Positions 1 to 8,221 of a stretch of DNA of 38,353 bases are shown here, piece after piece (the stretch's first letter is position 1; every line of letters starts with the position of its first letter). The stretch is from positions 1 to 38,353 of the forward strand of contig DASRNM010000113.1 in assembly GCA_035647435.1 (NCBI GenBank), written 5' to 3'. The notes under the pieces were generated by a model. It was given only the letters and a program-made list of their open reading frames with translations. It was not told the DNA's origin and ran no database searches. The DNA is from JAAZFZ01 sp035647435 (GTDB lineage: Bacteria; Bacillota; Clostridia; Oscillospirales; Acutalibacteraceae). The translations under genes were made by a program, and so were the position numbers.

Positions 1-114
1 AATATGTAGCGTGCAGTATATATATATGTAGAAATATTTAAAAGAACAACTAATCACTTGAAAAATTACAATAATTGCAATAGAATTATACTGAGTTTAG
101 CGTGGAGGTTTAAA

Positions 115-603
115 ATGAAAAAAGTAGCTGTAATTATGGGAAGTGACAGTGACTTCCCTGTTGTTAATGAAACAATAAAAGCGTTAAAAGAGCTGGGCAT
201 TCCTTTCGAAGCTCATGTTATGTCAGCACACCGTACCCCACACAAAACTGTCGAATTTGCCGAAAATGCGCAAAAGAACGGGTTTGGTGTTATCGTTGCT
301 GCAGCTGGAAAAGCCGCACACCTTGCAGGTGTTTTGGCCTCGCATACGGTCTTGCCTGTAATCGGTATACCAATCAAGTCATCAACGCTTGATGGGTTAG
401 ACGCATTGCTTGCTACGGTGCAAATGCCCTCAGGGGTACCTGTTGCAACTGTTGCAATAGATGGAGCAAAGAATGCCGCAATTTTAGCGGCACAGATTAT
501 AGCGGTCGGTGATGAGAGCCTTGCAGAGAATCTTAAAAAACTAAAATTAGGCATGGAGCAAACAATAGCTCTGAAAGATAAGGAATTGCAGAGTAAACTG
601 TAA
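115..603 (+). CDS. purE: PurE, 5-(carboxyamino)imidazole ribonucleotide mutase / AIR carboxylase
   Basis: PurE makes carboxyaminoimidazole ribonucleotide (CAIR) in de novo purine synthesis. The 162-residue protein has the family N-terminus with GSDSD near residue 9 and the AHRTP substrate loop, then AAAGKAAHL and VQMPSGVPVAT. The length is normal for a bacterial PurE. I start it at ATG 115 because GGAGG at 104-108 sits correctly before it; the frame is open further upstream, but that extension is not PurE-like. It is first in a pur gene run and 37 bases before purF. AHRTP is class I-like (N5-CAIR mutase), but no purK is present in the window. Family assignment is secure; whether it works with PurK is not decided here. 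Confidence 0.96.
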   Translation: MKKVAVIMGSDSDFPVVNETIKALKELGIPFEAHVMSAHRTPHKTVEFAENAQKNGFGVIVAAAGKAAHLAGVLASHTVLPVIGIPIKSSTLDGLDALLATVQMPSGVPVATVAIDGAKNAAILAAQIIAVGDESLAENLKKLKLGMEQTIALKDKELQSKL

Positions 604-640
604 AGAGCTTTGCAATCTATTAATTTTCGGAGGTGTTGTT

Positions 641-2077
641 TTGGACAAGCCCAGGCATGAGTGTGGAGTAATCGGGATATATAATTCAAACAATTTTAAT
701 CTTGCGCATGAAATATATCTAGGTCTTTATGCACTTCAGCATCGTGGGCAGCTCAGCTGCGGCATTGCTATCAACCACGGCAAAGAGAGAGTTGATTATA
801 TTAAAGATTTCGGACTAGTTCCGGAGGTTTTTGCTAAGGAAAACATGAAAAAGCTTTCGAGAGGTGGAAACGGAATCACTGCAATCGGCCACGTAAGGTA
901 TTCACCCGGTGAATTTTCGGAACAAGCTAATTCGCAACCGCTTGTTATGCGTTATGCAAGGGGTTGCATTTCAATTTCAAACAACGGAAGGTTGACTAAC
1001 TTTTCATCGCTTCAAAGAGAACTTGAGGATATGGGCACAATTTTTCAAACGGGAAGTGATGCCGAGCTTATCGGATACATGATTGCCCGTCAAAGGTTAA
1101 AAACCGAATGCATAGAGGACGCTATTGCCGACATTATGCCAAGGCTTGAGGGTGCATATTCATTTGTGGTGTTATCGCCGAAAAAATTACTTGCAGTTAG
1201 GGACCCAAACGGTTTTCGGCCGTTATGCATAGGCAAGCTTAAAGACAGCTACGTTGTTGCGAGTGAGTCATGTGCAATCCAAAGCATCGGTGCAACATTT
1301 ATTCGTGATGTTGAGCCGGGCGAGGTAGTTGTAATTGATAAAAATGGTATCAGGTCAAATAAAAACAATTGTGGAAATAACAGTTCTTTGTGCGTTTTTG
1401 AGTATATTTATTTCGCACGCTCAGATTCTGTTATAGATTCTTTAAGCGTGAATCGTTGTCGTAGGGAGGCGGGGGCGGTTTTAGCCCACGAATTCCCCGT
1501 TGAAGCCGATGTTGTTATCGGTGTTCCGGATTCGGGCCTTGATGCTGCAATAGGGTATTCCAAAGAGTCTGGAATTCCTTATGAAATAGGTTTTATTAAA
1601 AACAGATATATTGGCAGAACATTTATACAAAACAAGCAAAATGCTCGCGAAAAATCGGTTCAAATAAAACTTAACCCTATTCGTTCTGCCATTAAAGGTA
1701 AAAGAATTGTTTTGATTGATGATTCAATTGTAAGAGGCACAACGAGTGTAAACATAGTTAACCTGCTAAAGCTTGCAGGCGCAACACAAATTCATATGAG
1801 AATTTCTTCGCCCCCGTTCCTGAATCCATGCTATTTTGGTACGGATATAAGCTCAAGAGAATACTTAATAGCTTGCCGACTGAGCAATGAAGAAATTTGC
1901 AAAAAAATTGGTGCTGATTCTTTGGGTTATCTGAGCATGAATGGGTTGAGAAAAATTACGAAGAGTTCAAATTTAGGTCTTTGTGATGCATGCTTTACAG
2001 GCAAATATCCCATAAATATTTCAGACACTTTTTTTAACGATAAATTCAATTCGAAACTTAAGTTTATTTCAAAATAG
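641..2077 (+). CDS. purF: PurF, amidophosphoribosyltransferase
   Basis: PurF catalyses the first committed step of purine synthesis, PRPP plus glutamine to phosphoribosylamine. The N-terminal Ntn glutaminase half has its nucleophile candidate at Cys8 (HECGVIGIY) behind a seven-residue leader, as expected for a propeptide-processed Bacillus-type enzyme. The C-terminal half carries the PRPP loop VLIDDSIVRGTT. Cysteines in CVFEY, ACRLS and GLCDAC fit the 4Fe-4S cluster ligands of the oxygen-sensitive Gram-positive form (known for the family; ligation inferred). The start is TTG 641 with CGGAGGTG at 628-635. At 478 residues it is full length. It is followed 12 bases later by purM. Confidence 0.97.
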   Translation: MDKPRHECGVIGIYNSNNFNLAHEIYLGLYALQHRGQLSCGIAINHGKERVDYIKDFGLVPEVFAKENMKKLSRGGNGITAIGHVRYSPGEFSEQANSQPLVMRYARGCISISNNGRLTNFSSLQRELEDMGTIFQTGSDAELIGYMIARQRLKTECIEDAIADIMPRLEGAYSFVVLSPKKLLAVRDPNGFRPLCIGKLKDSYVVASESCAIQSIGATFIRDVEPGEVVVIDKNGIRSNKNNCGNNSSLCVFEYIYFARSDSVIDSLSVNRCRREAGAVLAHEFPVEADVVIGVPDSGLDAAIGYSKESGIPYEIGFIKNRYIGRTFIQNKQNAREKSVQIKLNPIRSAIKGKRIVLIDDSIVRGTTSVNIVNLLKLAGATQIHMRISSPPFLNPCYFGTDISSREYLIACRLSNEEICKKIGADSLGYLSMNGLRKITKSSNLGLCDACFTGKYPINISDTFFNDKFNSKLKFISK

Positions 2078-2089
2078 GTGGTATAAAAA

Positions 2090-3124
2090 ATGGAAAATAG
2101 TATTTCTAAAAGTTACAAGGATGCAGGGGTTGATGTTGCAGCTGGTTACAAAGCGGTTGAGCTAATGAAATCTCATGTTGAAAAAACGAAAATTGACGGA
2201 GTTGTTTCTGGAATAGGCGGTTTTGGAGGGCTTTTTGAACCCGACATGAGCGGTATTGAAAAACCTGTTCTTGTGTCGGGCACTGACGGTGTCGGTACAA
2301 AGCTTAAAATTGCATTTATGATGGACAAGCACGACACGGTTGGGATTGACTGTGTTGCAATGTGTGCAAATGATGTTGCCTGTGCTGGTGCAAAGCCGTT
2401 GTTTTTTCTCGATTATATAGCGGTGGGCAAAAATGTTCCGCAGAGAGTTGCTGACATAGTTAAGGGCGTGGCGGAAGGTTGCATTCAAGCAGGTTGCGCG
2501 CTCATTGGGGGAGAAACTGCCGAAATGCCTGGGTTTTATCCTGTTGATGAATATGACCTTGCAGGTTTTTGTGTCGGCATGGCGGATAAATCTAAGATTA
2601 TTGATAATTCAAAAATCAAAGCCAGAGATGTATTGATTGGAGTTAAATCCTCAGGTGTTCACTCAAACGGTTTTTCGCTAGTTAGAAAGGTGTTCAACAT
2701 CAGCGATGTGCGACTTAAAATGCATATTAATGATTTTGGGAAAACGCTTGGAGAAGAATTATTGACGCCAACAAGGATATATGTTAAACCAATTTTAGAG
2801 CTTATAAAAACTGTTGAGGTTAAAGGCATTGCTCATATTACGGGCGGCGGTATCTATGAGAACATTCCGAGAATGTTGAACGAAAACTGTCACGCTATAA
2901 TTAAGAAATCAAGCTTGCCCGTATTACCTATATTTGAAGTCATTAAAAACGAGGGCATACCTGAGAGAGATATGTTTAATACCTTTAACATGGGTGTTGG
3001 GCTATGCATGGTTGTTGATGCTCAAAAAGCAGACGAAGCAGTCAGAATTTTGAACGAATGCGGAGAAACTGCCCAAATTATCGGCGAGGTTAAAAGCGGT
3101 GAAAAGGGTGTAACAATATGCTGA
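2090..3124 (+). CDS. purM: PurM, phosphoribosylformylglycinamidine cyclo-ligase (AIR synthetase)
   Basis: PurM closes the imidazole ring, converting FGAM to aminoimidazole ribonucleotide with ATP. The 344-residue protein has the N-terminal KSYKDAGVDV signature, the GTDGVGTKLK loop, the CANDVACAGAKPLFFLDY segment and a C-terminal half with AHITGGGIYEN and FNMGVG, which is the expected PurM fold order and length. The start is ATG 2090 after AGGTGG. The stop overlaps the purN start by 7 bases (ATGCTGA), a sign of translational coupling. purL, which supplies its substrate, is not in this window. Confidence 0.97.
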   Translation: MENSISKSYKDAGVDVAAGYKAVELMKSHVEKTKIDGVVSGIGGFGGLFEPDMSGIEKPVLVSGTDGVGTKLKIAFMMDKHDTVGIDCVAMCANDVACAGAKPLFFLDYIAVGKNVPQRVADIVKGVAEGCIQAGCALIGGETAEMPGFYPVDEYDLAGFCVGMADKSKIIDNSKIKARDVLIGVKSSGVHSNGFSLVRKVFNISDVRLKMHINDFGKTLGEELLTPTRIYVKPILELIKTVEVKGIAHITGGGIYENIPRMLNENCHAIIKKSSLPVLPIFEVIKNEGIPERDMFNTFNMGVGLCMVVDAQKADEAVRILNECGETAQIIGEVKSGEKGVTIC

Positions 3125-3717
3125 GGGTTGTTGTTCTTGTTTCGGGTGGAGGTACTAACCTGCAAGCGTTGATTGACGCTCAAAACAAGGGTATACTCGG
3201 CAATGCAAGAATTGTAAAGGTTATATCAAGCAATCAAAACGCCTATGCTCTGAAAAGGGCTAAAACGGCAAAAATAGAAACGGTGGCTGTCGAGCGAAAG
3301 AACTTTGAGAACAACATTCTCTTTGAAAAAACTCTGATAAACGAAATTGTGAAATGCAACGCAAGCCTAATTGTTCTTGCGGGGTTTATGTCAATTTTAA
3401 GCCCTGATTTTATTCAACAGTTTCGAGGGATGATTATTAATGTCCATCCGTCGCTGATCCCCTCGTTTTGTGGCAAAGGCTATTATGGTCTAAAGGTGCA
3501 TGAAGCTGCACTTGAAAAGGGAGTAAAAATCACAGGGGCAACGGTTCATTTGGTGAATGAAATACCTGACGGTGGCGAAATTATTCTTCAAAAGGCTGTT
3601 GAAGTTTTGGACGATGATACTCCCACAACACTTCAAAAAAGAGTTATGGCGCAAGCGGAATGGGTAATTTTACCCAAAGCGGTTGCGATGATTGCGAAAA
3701 ATAAAGAGAACAAATAG
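3118..3717 (+). CDS. purN: PurN, phosphoribosylglycinamide formyltransferase
   Basis: PurN transfers a formyl group from 10-formyltetrahydrofolate to GAR. The 199-residue protein begins with the phosphate-binding VLVSGGGTNLQAL segment. The catalytic set can be read as Asn108 and His110 in NVHPSLIPSF and Asp151 in PDGGEII, matching Asn106, His108 and Asp144 of the E. coli enzyme. It is therefore the folate-dependent PurN and not the formate-dependent PurT. Its ATG lies inside the last codons of purM, and purH follows after 17 bases. Confidence 0.97.
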   Translation: MLRVVVLVSGGGTNLQALIDAQNKGILGNARIVKVISSNQNAYALKRAKTAKIETVAVERKNFENNILFEKTLINEIVKCNASLIVLAGFMSILSPDFIQQFRGMIINVHPSLIPSFCGKGYYGLKVHEAALEKGVKITGATVHLVNEIPDGGEIILQKAVEVLDDDTPTTLQKRVMAQAEWVILPKAVAMIAKNKENK

Positions 3718-3734
3718 GAGAGGAAGATTAACAA

Positions 3735-5279
3735 GTGAAACGTGCAATTATTTCTGTTTCTGACAAAACAGGTGTAGTCGAATTCGCAAAGGGGCTCAGA
3801 GAGCATGGATACGAAATCCTTTCAACTGGGGGGACGGCAAAGGTACTCAAAGAAAAATCAGTTGAATGCAAAGAGGTTTCTGATATCACTGGTTTTCCCG
3901 AATGCCTTGACGGCAGAGTAAAAACTCTTCACCCTGTGATTCATGGTGGTATTCTTGCAATGAGATCCAATGAAAAACATATGGAGCAAATCAATCAGCT
4001 CGGAATTGAACCGATTGATATTGTTGCGATTAATCTTTATCCTTTCAAACAAACTATTTTAAAAAAAGATGTTTCTCTTGAAGAAGCAATTGAGAATATA
4101 GATATCGGTGGGCCAACAATGATAAGAGCAGCCGCAAAGAATTGGCAAGATGTTGCTGTCATTGTTAATCCAGAGGATTACGGAAAAGTAATTGACGAGA
4201 TTAGCCATAAAGGCGAAGTCAGCAAAGAAACAAAATTCAAATTGGCAGGCGCCGTTTTTGAACATACGGCACAGTATGATTCGCTTATTAACTCATATTT
4301 AAGCCGTGCAAGAAATGAAGAAGAGTACCCGAATGCATACACGTTGACATTTGAAAAGGTACAGGATATGAGATATGGTGAAAATCCTCATCAAAGTGCT
4401 GCATTCTATAAGGAAATCGGGGCGGCTAAAAACACCCTTGCGTGCGCGGAACAACTCCACGGAAAAGAACTGTCATACAACAACATCAATGACGCAAATG
4501 GTGCTCTTGATATTCTAAAAGAGTTCGGGGAGGAAGTGCCCACGGCCGTTGCAGTAAAGCATGCCAATCCCTGCGGCGTAGGAACAGGCGAAACTATTTA
4601 TGAAGCATACAAAAAAGCTTATGAAGCGGATTCTGTTTCAATTTTTGGTGGCATTGTTGTTCTTAACCGTCAAGTTGATACAGCCACTGCAAACGAGCTT
4701 GCAAAGATATTTTTAGAGATAATTATTGCTCCTTCGTATTCAGAGGAAGCTTTAAATATCCTTAAAGGCAAGAAGAATGTTAGGTTGCTTGTTCTTCCTG
4801 AGCTTGCAAAACCGAACAATGAGTTATGTGTTGACATGAAAAAGGTTGCAGGCGGGCTTCTTGTGCAACAGCTTGATACAAAACTGTTGGAGGGCGACGT
4901 TAAATGCGTTACAAAGCGTCAACCGACAGATAAAGAAATGGAACAGTTGTTGTTTGCGTGGCGTGTTGTTAAACACACTAAATCAAACGGTATTGCACTT
5001 GCGAATAACAATATGACAGTCGGTATCGGCCCTGGTCAAACAAACAGAATAACAGCACTTGAGCTTGCAATAAACTATGCAGGCGAAAGGTCAGAGGGCT
5101 CAGTCATGGCAAGCGATGCTTTCTTCCCGTTTTCGGATTGTGTAAAGGCAGCTCAAAAAGCAGGAATAACAGCAATTATTCAGCCCGGTGGCTCAATTAA
5201 AGATGAGGAAAGCATAAAAGCCGCTGATGAAGCAGGCATAGCAATGATATTCACAGGCATGAGACACTTTAAGCATTAA
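3735..5279 (+). CDS. purH: PurH, bifunctional AICAR transformylase / IMP cyclohydrolase
   Basis: PurH carries out the last two steps to IMP. The 514-residue protein has an N-terminal IMP cyclohydrolase (MGS-like) domain, starting AIISVSDKTGVVEFA with LSTGGTAKVLKE and GRVKTLHPVIHGG, and a C-terminal AICAR transformylase domain with RYGENPHQ and the KHANPCG catalytic segment. The C-terminus has SDAFFPFSDCV and IQPGGSIKDEE, so both domains are complete. The start is GTG 3735 behind AGGAGAGGAAG at 3716-3726. It is followed 12 bases later by purD. Confidence 0.97.
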   Translation: MKRAIISVSDKTGVVEFAKGLREHGYEILSTGGTAKVLKEKSVECKEVSDITGFPECLDGRVKTLHPVIHGGILAMRSNEKHMEQINQLGIEPIDIVAINLYPFKQTILKKDVSLEEAIENIDIGGPTMIRAAAKNWQDVAVIVNPEDYGKVIDEISHKGEVSKETKFKLAGAVFEHTAQYDSLINSYLSRARNEEEYPNAYTLTFEKVQDMRYGENPHQSAAFYKEIGAAKNTLACAEQLHGKELSYNNINDANGALDILKEFGEEVPTAVAVKHANPCGVGTGETIYEAYKKAYEADSVSIFGGIVVLNRQVDTATANELAKIFLEIIIAPSYSEEALNILKGKKNVRLLVLPELAKPNNELCVDMKKVAGGLLVQQLDTKLLEGDVKCVTKRQPTDKEMEQLLFAWRVVKHTKSNGIALANNNMTVGIGPGQTNRITALELAINYAGERSEGSVMASDAFFPFSDCVKAAQKAGITAIIQPGGSIKDEESIKAADEAGIAMIFTGMRHFKH

Positions 5280-5291
5280 GAGGTTAATAAC

Positions 5292-6554
5292 ATGAAAATA
5301 TTAATGGTTGGTTCGGGTGGCAGGGAGCATGCCCTAATAAGCTCACTCAAAAAAAGTAAAAAAGTTGACGAAATTATCTGTGCACCCGGCAACGGTGGTA
5401 TAGGTAGGGATGCAAAAATATTTTCGGTTGCGGCAACGGATATTGAAGGTATGGTGGCTCTCGCAAAAGAGCAAAAGGTTGATTTGGTTTTTGTCGCACC
5501 TGATGACCCGCTTGCAATGGGTATGGTTGACAGGTTTCAAGCGGAGGGAATTAGAGCTTTCGGGCCCGATTCATCTGCGGCTGTTATTGAAAGCAGTAAG
5601 GTTTTTTCTAAGAACCTTATGAAAAAATACAACATACCAACAGCAAAATACGAGGTTTTTGATGATGCAAATGATGCATTGGAATATATCAGCGAGCAGG
5701 GCGAATATCCAACGGTCATAAAGGCTGATGGGTTAGCTTTAGGAAAAGGCGTTATTATTGCACAGAATTTTGATGAGGCCAAAGAAGCAATCTTTTCAAT
5801 TATGAAAGATAAAGTTTTTGGCTCTTCAGGAAATAGGGTTGTTATTGAGGAGTTTTTGCAGGGGCCGGAGGTTTCTGTGCTTGCTTTCACAGACGGCAAA
5901 ACAGTAGTTCCCATGGTTTCTTCAATGGACCATAAAAGAGCTTTTGATGGTGATAAAGGCCCAAACACTGGTGGCATGGGTGCGATCAGCCCAAACCCTT
6001 TTTATGATGAAAAATTGGCAGAATTATGCATGGAAACGATTTTTTTGCCCACTATTAAAGCAATGGAAAATGAGGGCAGGCCATTCAAGGGTTGCCTTTA
6101 CTTTGGGTTGATTTTGACTAAATATGGCCCAAAGGTTATTGAATACAATTCCCGATTTGGAGACCCTGAAACACAGGTTGTTTTACCAAGATTGAAAACT
6201 GATTTAGTCGACATTATCAATGCCGTAATCGATGAGAGGTTATCTGAAATCGACATTGAGTGGAGTGAAGACGCTTGTGCTTGTGTTATTATGGCATCAG
6301 GTGGTTATCCGAATAAATATAAAAAAGGTTTGCCTATAAAGGGGCTTGATAAAAACGGCCAACTCGAAAAAGCAACGGTATATCATGCAGGTACAAAACA
6401 TGAGAATGGTTGCTTTTATACTAATGGAGGGCGCGTTTTAGGCGTAACTGCTTTGGGTGAATCAATTGATGATGCACTTAAAACAGTTTATAGTGGAATT
6501 TATAAAATCGAATTTAACAACTCAAATTACAGAAAAGATATTGGAAAACTATAA
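5292..6554 (+). CDS. purD: PurD, phosphoribosylamine-glycine ligase (GAR synthetase)
   Basis: PurD joins phosphoribosylamine and glycine using ATP. The 420-residue protein has the N-terminal MVGSGGREHAL loop, an ATP-grasp core with VIKADGLALGKGV, and the signatures GPNTGGMGAISPNP and EYNSRFGDPETQ. Length and domain order are those of monofunctional PurD. The start is ATG 5292 after AAGAGG. It is the last recognisable purine gene. The following 71 bases show no convincing terminator, so some transcription may run into the efflux pair. purB, purC, purK and purL are absent from the window. Confidence 0.97.
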   Translation: MKILMVGSGGREHALISSLKKSKKVDEIICAPGNGGIGRDAKIFSVAATDIEGMVALAKEQKVDLVFVAPDDPLAMGMVDRFQAEGIRAFGPDSSAAVIESSKVFSKNLMKKYNIPTAKYEVFDDANDALEYISEQGEYPTVIKADGLALGKGVIIAQNFDEAKEAIFSIMKDKVFGSSGNRVVIEEFLQGPEVSVLAFTDGKTVVPMVSSMDHKRAFDGDKGPNTGGMGAISPNPFYDEKLAELCMETIFLPTIKAMENEGRPFKGCLYFGLILTKYGPKVIEYNSRFGDPETQVVLPRLKTDLVDIINAVIDERLSEIDIEWSEDACACVIMASGGYPNKYKKGLPIKGLDKNGQLEKATVYHAGTKHENGCFYTNGGRVLGVTALGESIDDALKTVYSGIYKIEFNNSNYRKDIGKL

Positions 6555-6625
6555 AAAATAGCAAATATTAACAATTTGTCAATACTTTAGTTTCTTCAAA
6601 GGTATATAATAAAAGCAGTAAAATT

Positions 6626-8188
6626 ATGGGGGTGACTCAGATTAGTAAAAGTAAAATGACTACAAAGAAAAAAGCTATAATAATTGTCGGTGCTATTTTG
6701 TTTTGTGTTGTAGCGGCAATTTCCGCTTATGCATTGCTCAAACCCGACACTGGTCCACAGGTCAAGGTTTCAACAGTAGACCTTTCGGATGTAGTTCAAA
6801 CGATGGATACCACAGGTGCTGTCGAATCGGGCAATAAGGGTAGCTTTCCTATAATAGAAGGAGTAAAGGTCGTTTCCGTTAATTATAGAGTCGGTGAGAA
6901 AGTTTCTACTGGCGATGTTTTAGCAACATTTGATATGGCTTCGATTTCCTCTGTTCTTAAAGAAAAGCAAGAAGCTTATAATCAGGCTTATGCCGCGTAT
7001 AGAAACTTTATAAGTTCATCCAATGAAGCGAAAAAAGAGCTTTCAAATATTAATGCTCAAATTGCTGAACTTGAGAGAAAAATTGATAGATTAAAAAAAG
7101 AGGGCGATTCAGCCTCAATAGAGGTTACTCCCGAGGAGAAATCTCAGCTTAAAACCTTGCTTGAGTCAATATTAGGTCATGACTATTCCGATAGTAGAAT
7201 CGGTGAAATGATTGACAGGCTTTTAGATGCAGGTAATAGTGTTTCGGATTTAGTCAATTTTTTGAAAACCCTGTCAGGAGGGGGCTCATTTGATTTTTCA
7301 TCATTAATGGGTGCTCAAAGCGAAGCTTCGTCTGCTGAAATTGAATTAATCTCGTTGAAGGCAAAACAAGCCTTAATGAGTGTTCAGTCTAATAGCACTT
7401 TTGAAAGTATATACAAACAGATTAGTGACTCTGCATATAGTTCTCTGCAAGAGGTCAAAGGAATCGTTAAATCACTTGACGAGGGTTGGGTTGCCCAAAC
7501 CGACGGCATAGTTAGAGAAATAAACATTGTTGAAGGGCAAGTGTATTATCCTGCCCAAAAGTCATCATCAAATTTGGATATCACTTCGATTTTGAATTCC
7601 GTAACATCGGGAGGAGATATTACAAGCATGATTGCGCAGTTGTTCAACAATGAGGAAAGTGGAATGGTGGTTGAGTATTACCCGTTTATTGCAAGTATTA
7701 TTTTAGGCAAGTACGATGTCGGCAAAGTTAAAATGGATCAAAATGTTATCATTAAGACAGTCTCTGGTAAGGAATTCAATGGTTATATAACATACATTAG
7801 CCCTGTTGCAGAGTCGGCAGGTAGTATTAATATCAGCTCTTTGCTCGGGTCTTCAGGTAGCACAAGCGGGGTTGCCGCAAAAATAACTATTCCAAACCCT
7901 GACGAGGACATAATTATTGGCTTTGATGTTGATGTTTCAATCAAGGTTGACAGTGTTGAAAATGTGCCAGTAATTCCGATTGAAGCACTTCAAACGGACA
8001 ACGAGGGTTTTTATGTTTTTGTGTATGATAAGTCAACACAAAGGGTAACAAGAACAGATGTTACAATTGGTCTTTATGATGGCAACGTCTATCAAATCAC
8101 CTCGGGCTGTGAGGTTGATGATGTTATTATTAATAACCCTCCGTCAAGTCTTATGGATGGAGACAGAGTAAGTGTGTCCGCAAAATAA
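6626..8188 (+). CDS. HlyD/MacA-like efflux adaptor (membrane-fusion) protein
   Basis: This is a membrane-anchored adaptor of the MacA/YknX kind, expected on the outer face of the membrane as partner of a MacB-type permease. One membrane segment lies near residues 16-37. A biotinyl-lipoyl-like half (GVKVVSVNYRVGEKVSTGDVLATFD) follows, then a long helical region with coiled-coil character (about 105-165 and 230-280), the second lipoyl half (AQTDGIVREINIVEGQ) and a beta-rich C-terminal domain. At 520 residues it is long for the family because of Ser/Gly-rich inserts. The start is uncertain: ATG 6626 lacks a ribosome site, whereas GGGGGTGA at 6628-6635 is ideally placed for the ATT codon at 6641. 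The MacB-like permease follows after 33 bases. Confidence 0.85.
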   Translation: MGVTQISKSKMTTKKKAIIIVGAILFCVVAAISAYALLKPDTGPQVKVSTVDLSDVVQTMDTTGAVESGNKGSFPIIEGVKVVSVNYRVGEKVSTGDVLATFDMASISSVLKEKQEAYNQAYAAYRNFISSSNEAKKELSNINAQIAELERKIDRLKKEGDSASIEVTPEEKSQLKTLLESILGHDYSDSRIGEMIDRLLDAGNSVSDLVNFLKTLSGGGSFDFSSLMGAQSEASSAEIELISLKAKQALMSVQSNSTFESIYKQISDSAYSSLQEVKGIVKSLDEGWVAQTDGIVREINIVEGQVYYPAQKSSSNLDITSILNSVTSGGDITSMIAQLFNNEESGMVVEYYPFIASIILGKYDVGKVKMDQNVIIKTVSGKEFNGYITYISPVAESAGSINISSLLGSSGSTSGVAAKITIPNPDEDIIIGFDVDVSIKVDSVENVPVIPIEALQTDNEGFYVFVYDKSTQRVTRTDVTIGLYDGNVYQITSGCEVDDVIINNPPSSLMDGDRVSVSAK

Positions 8189-8221
8189 CATTCCAAAAAT
8201 AGTTTTGCGGGGAGGCTGAAA

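Noticed and set aside
1..114. Possible purine riboswitch or promoter before purE
   Set aside because: The visible 114 bases show no purine-aptamer core and no well-spaced -35/-10 pair; any leader probably begins before the window.
213..689. Long minus-strand frame opposite purE
   Set aside because: It is the antisense shadow of purE, with no family similarity and no ribosome site.
6576..6610. Promoter TTGTCA with TATAAT before the efflux adaptor
   Set aside because: The spacing is 23 bases, too long for a SigA promoter; the TATAAT at 6605-6610 alone is not enough in such AT-rich DNA.
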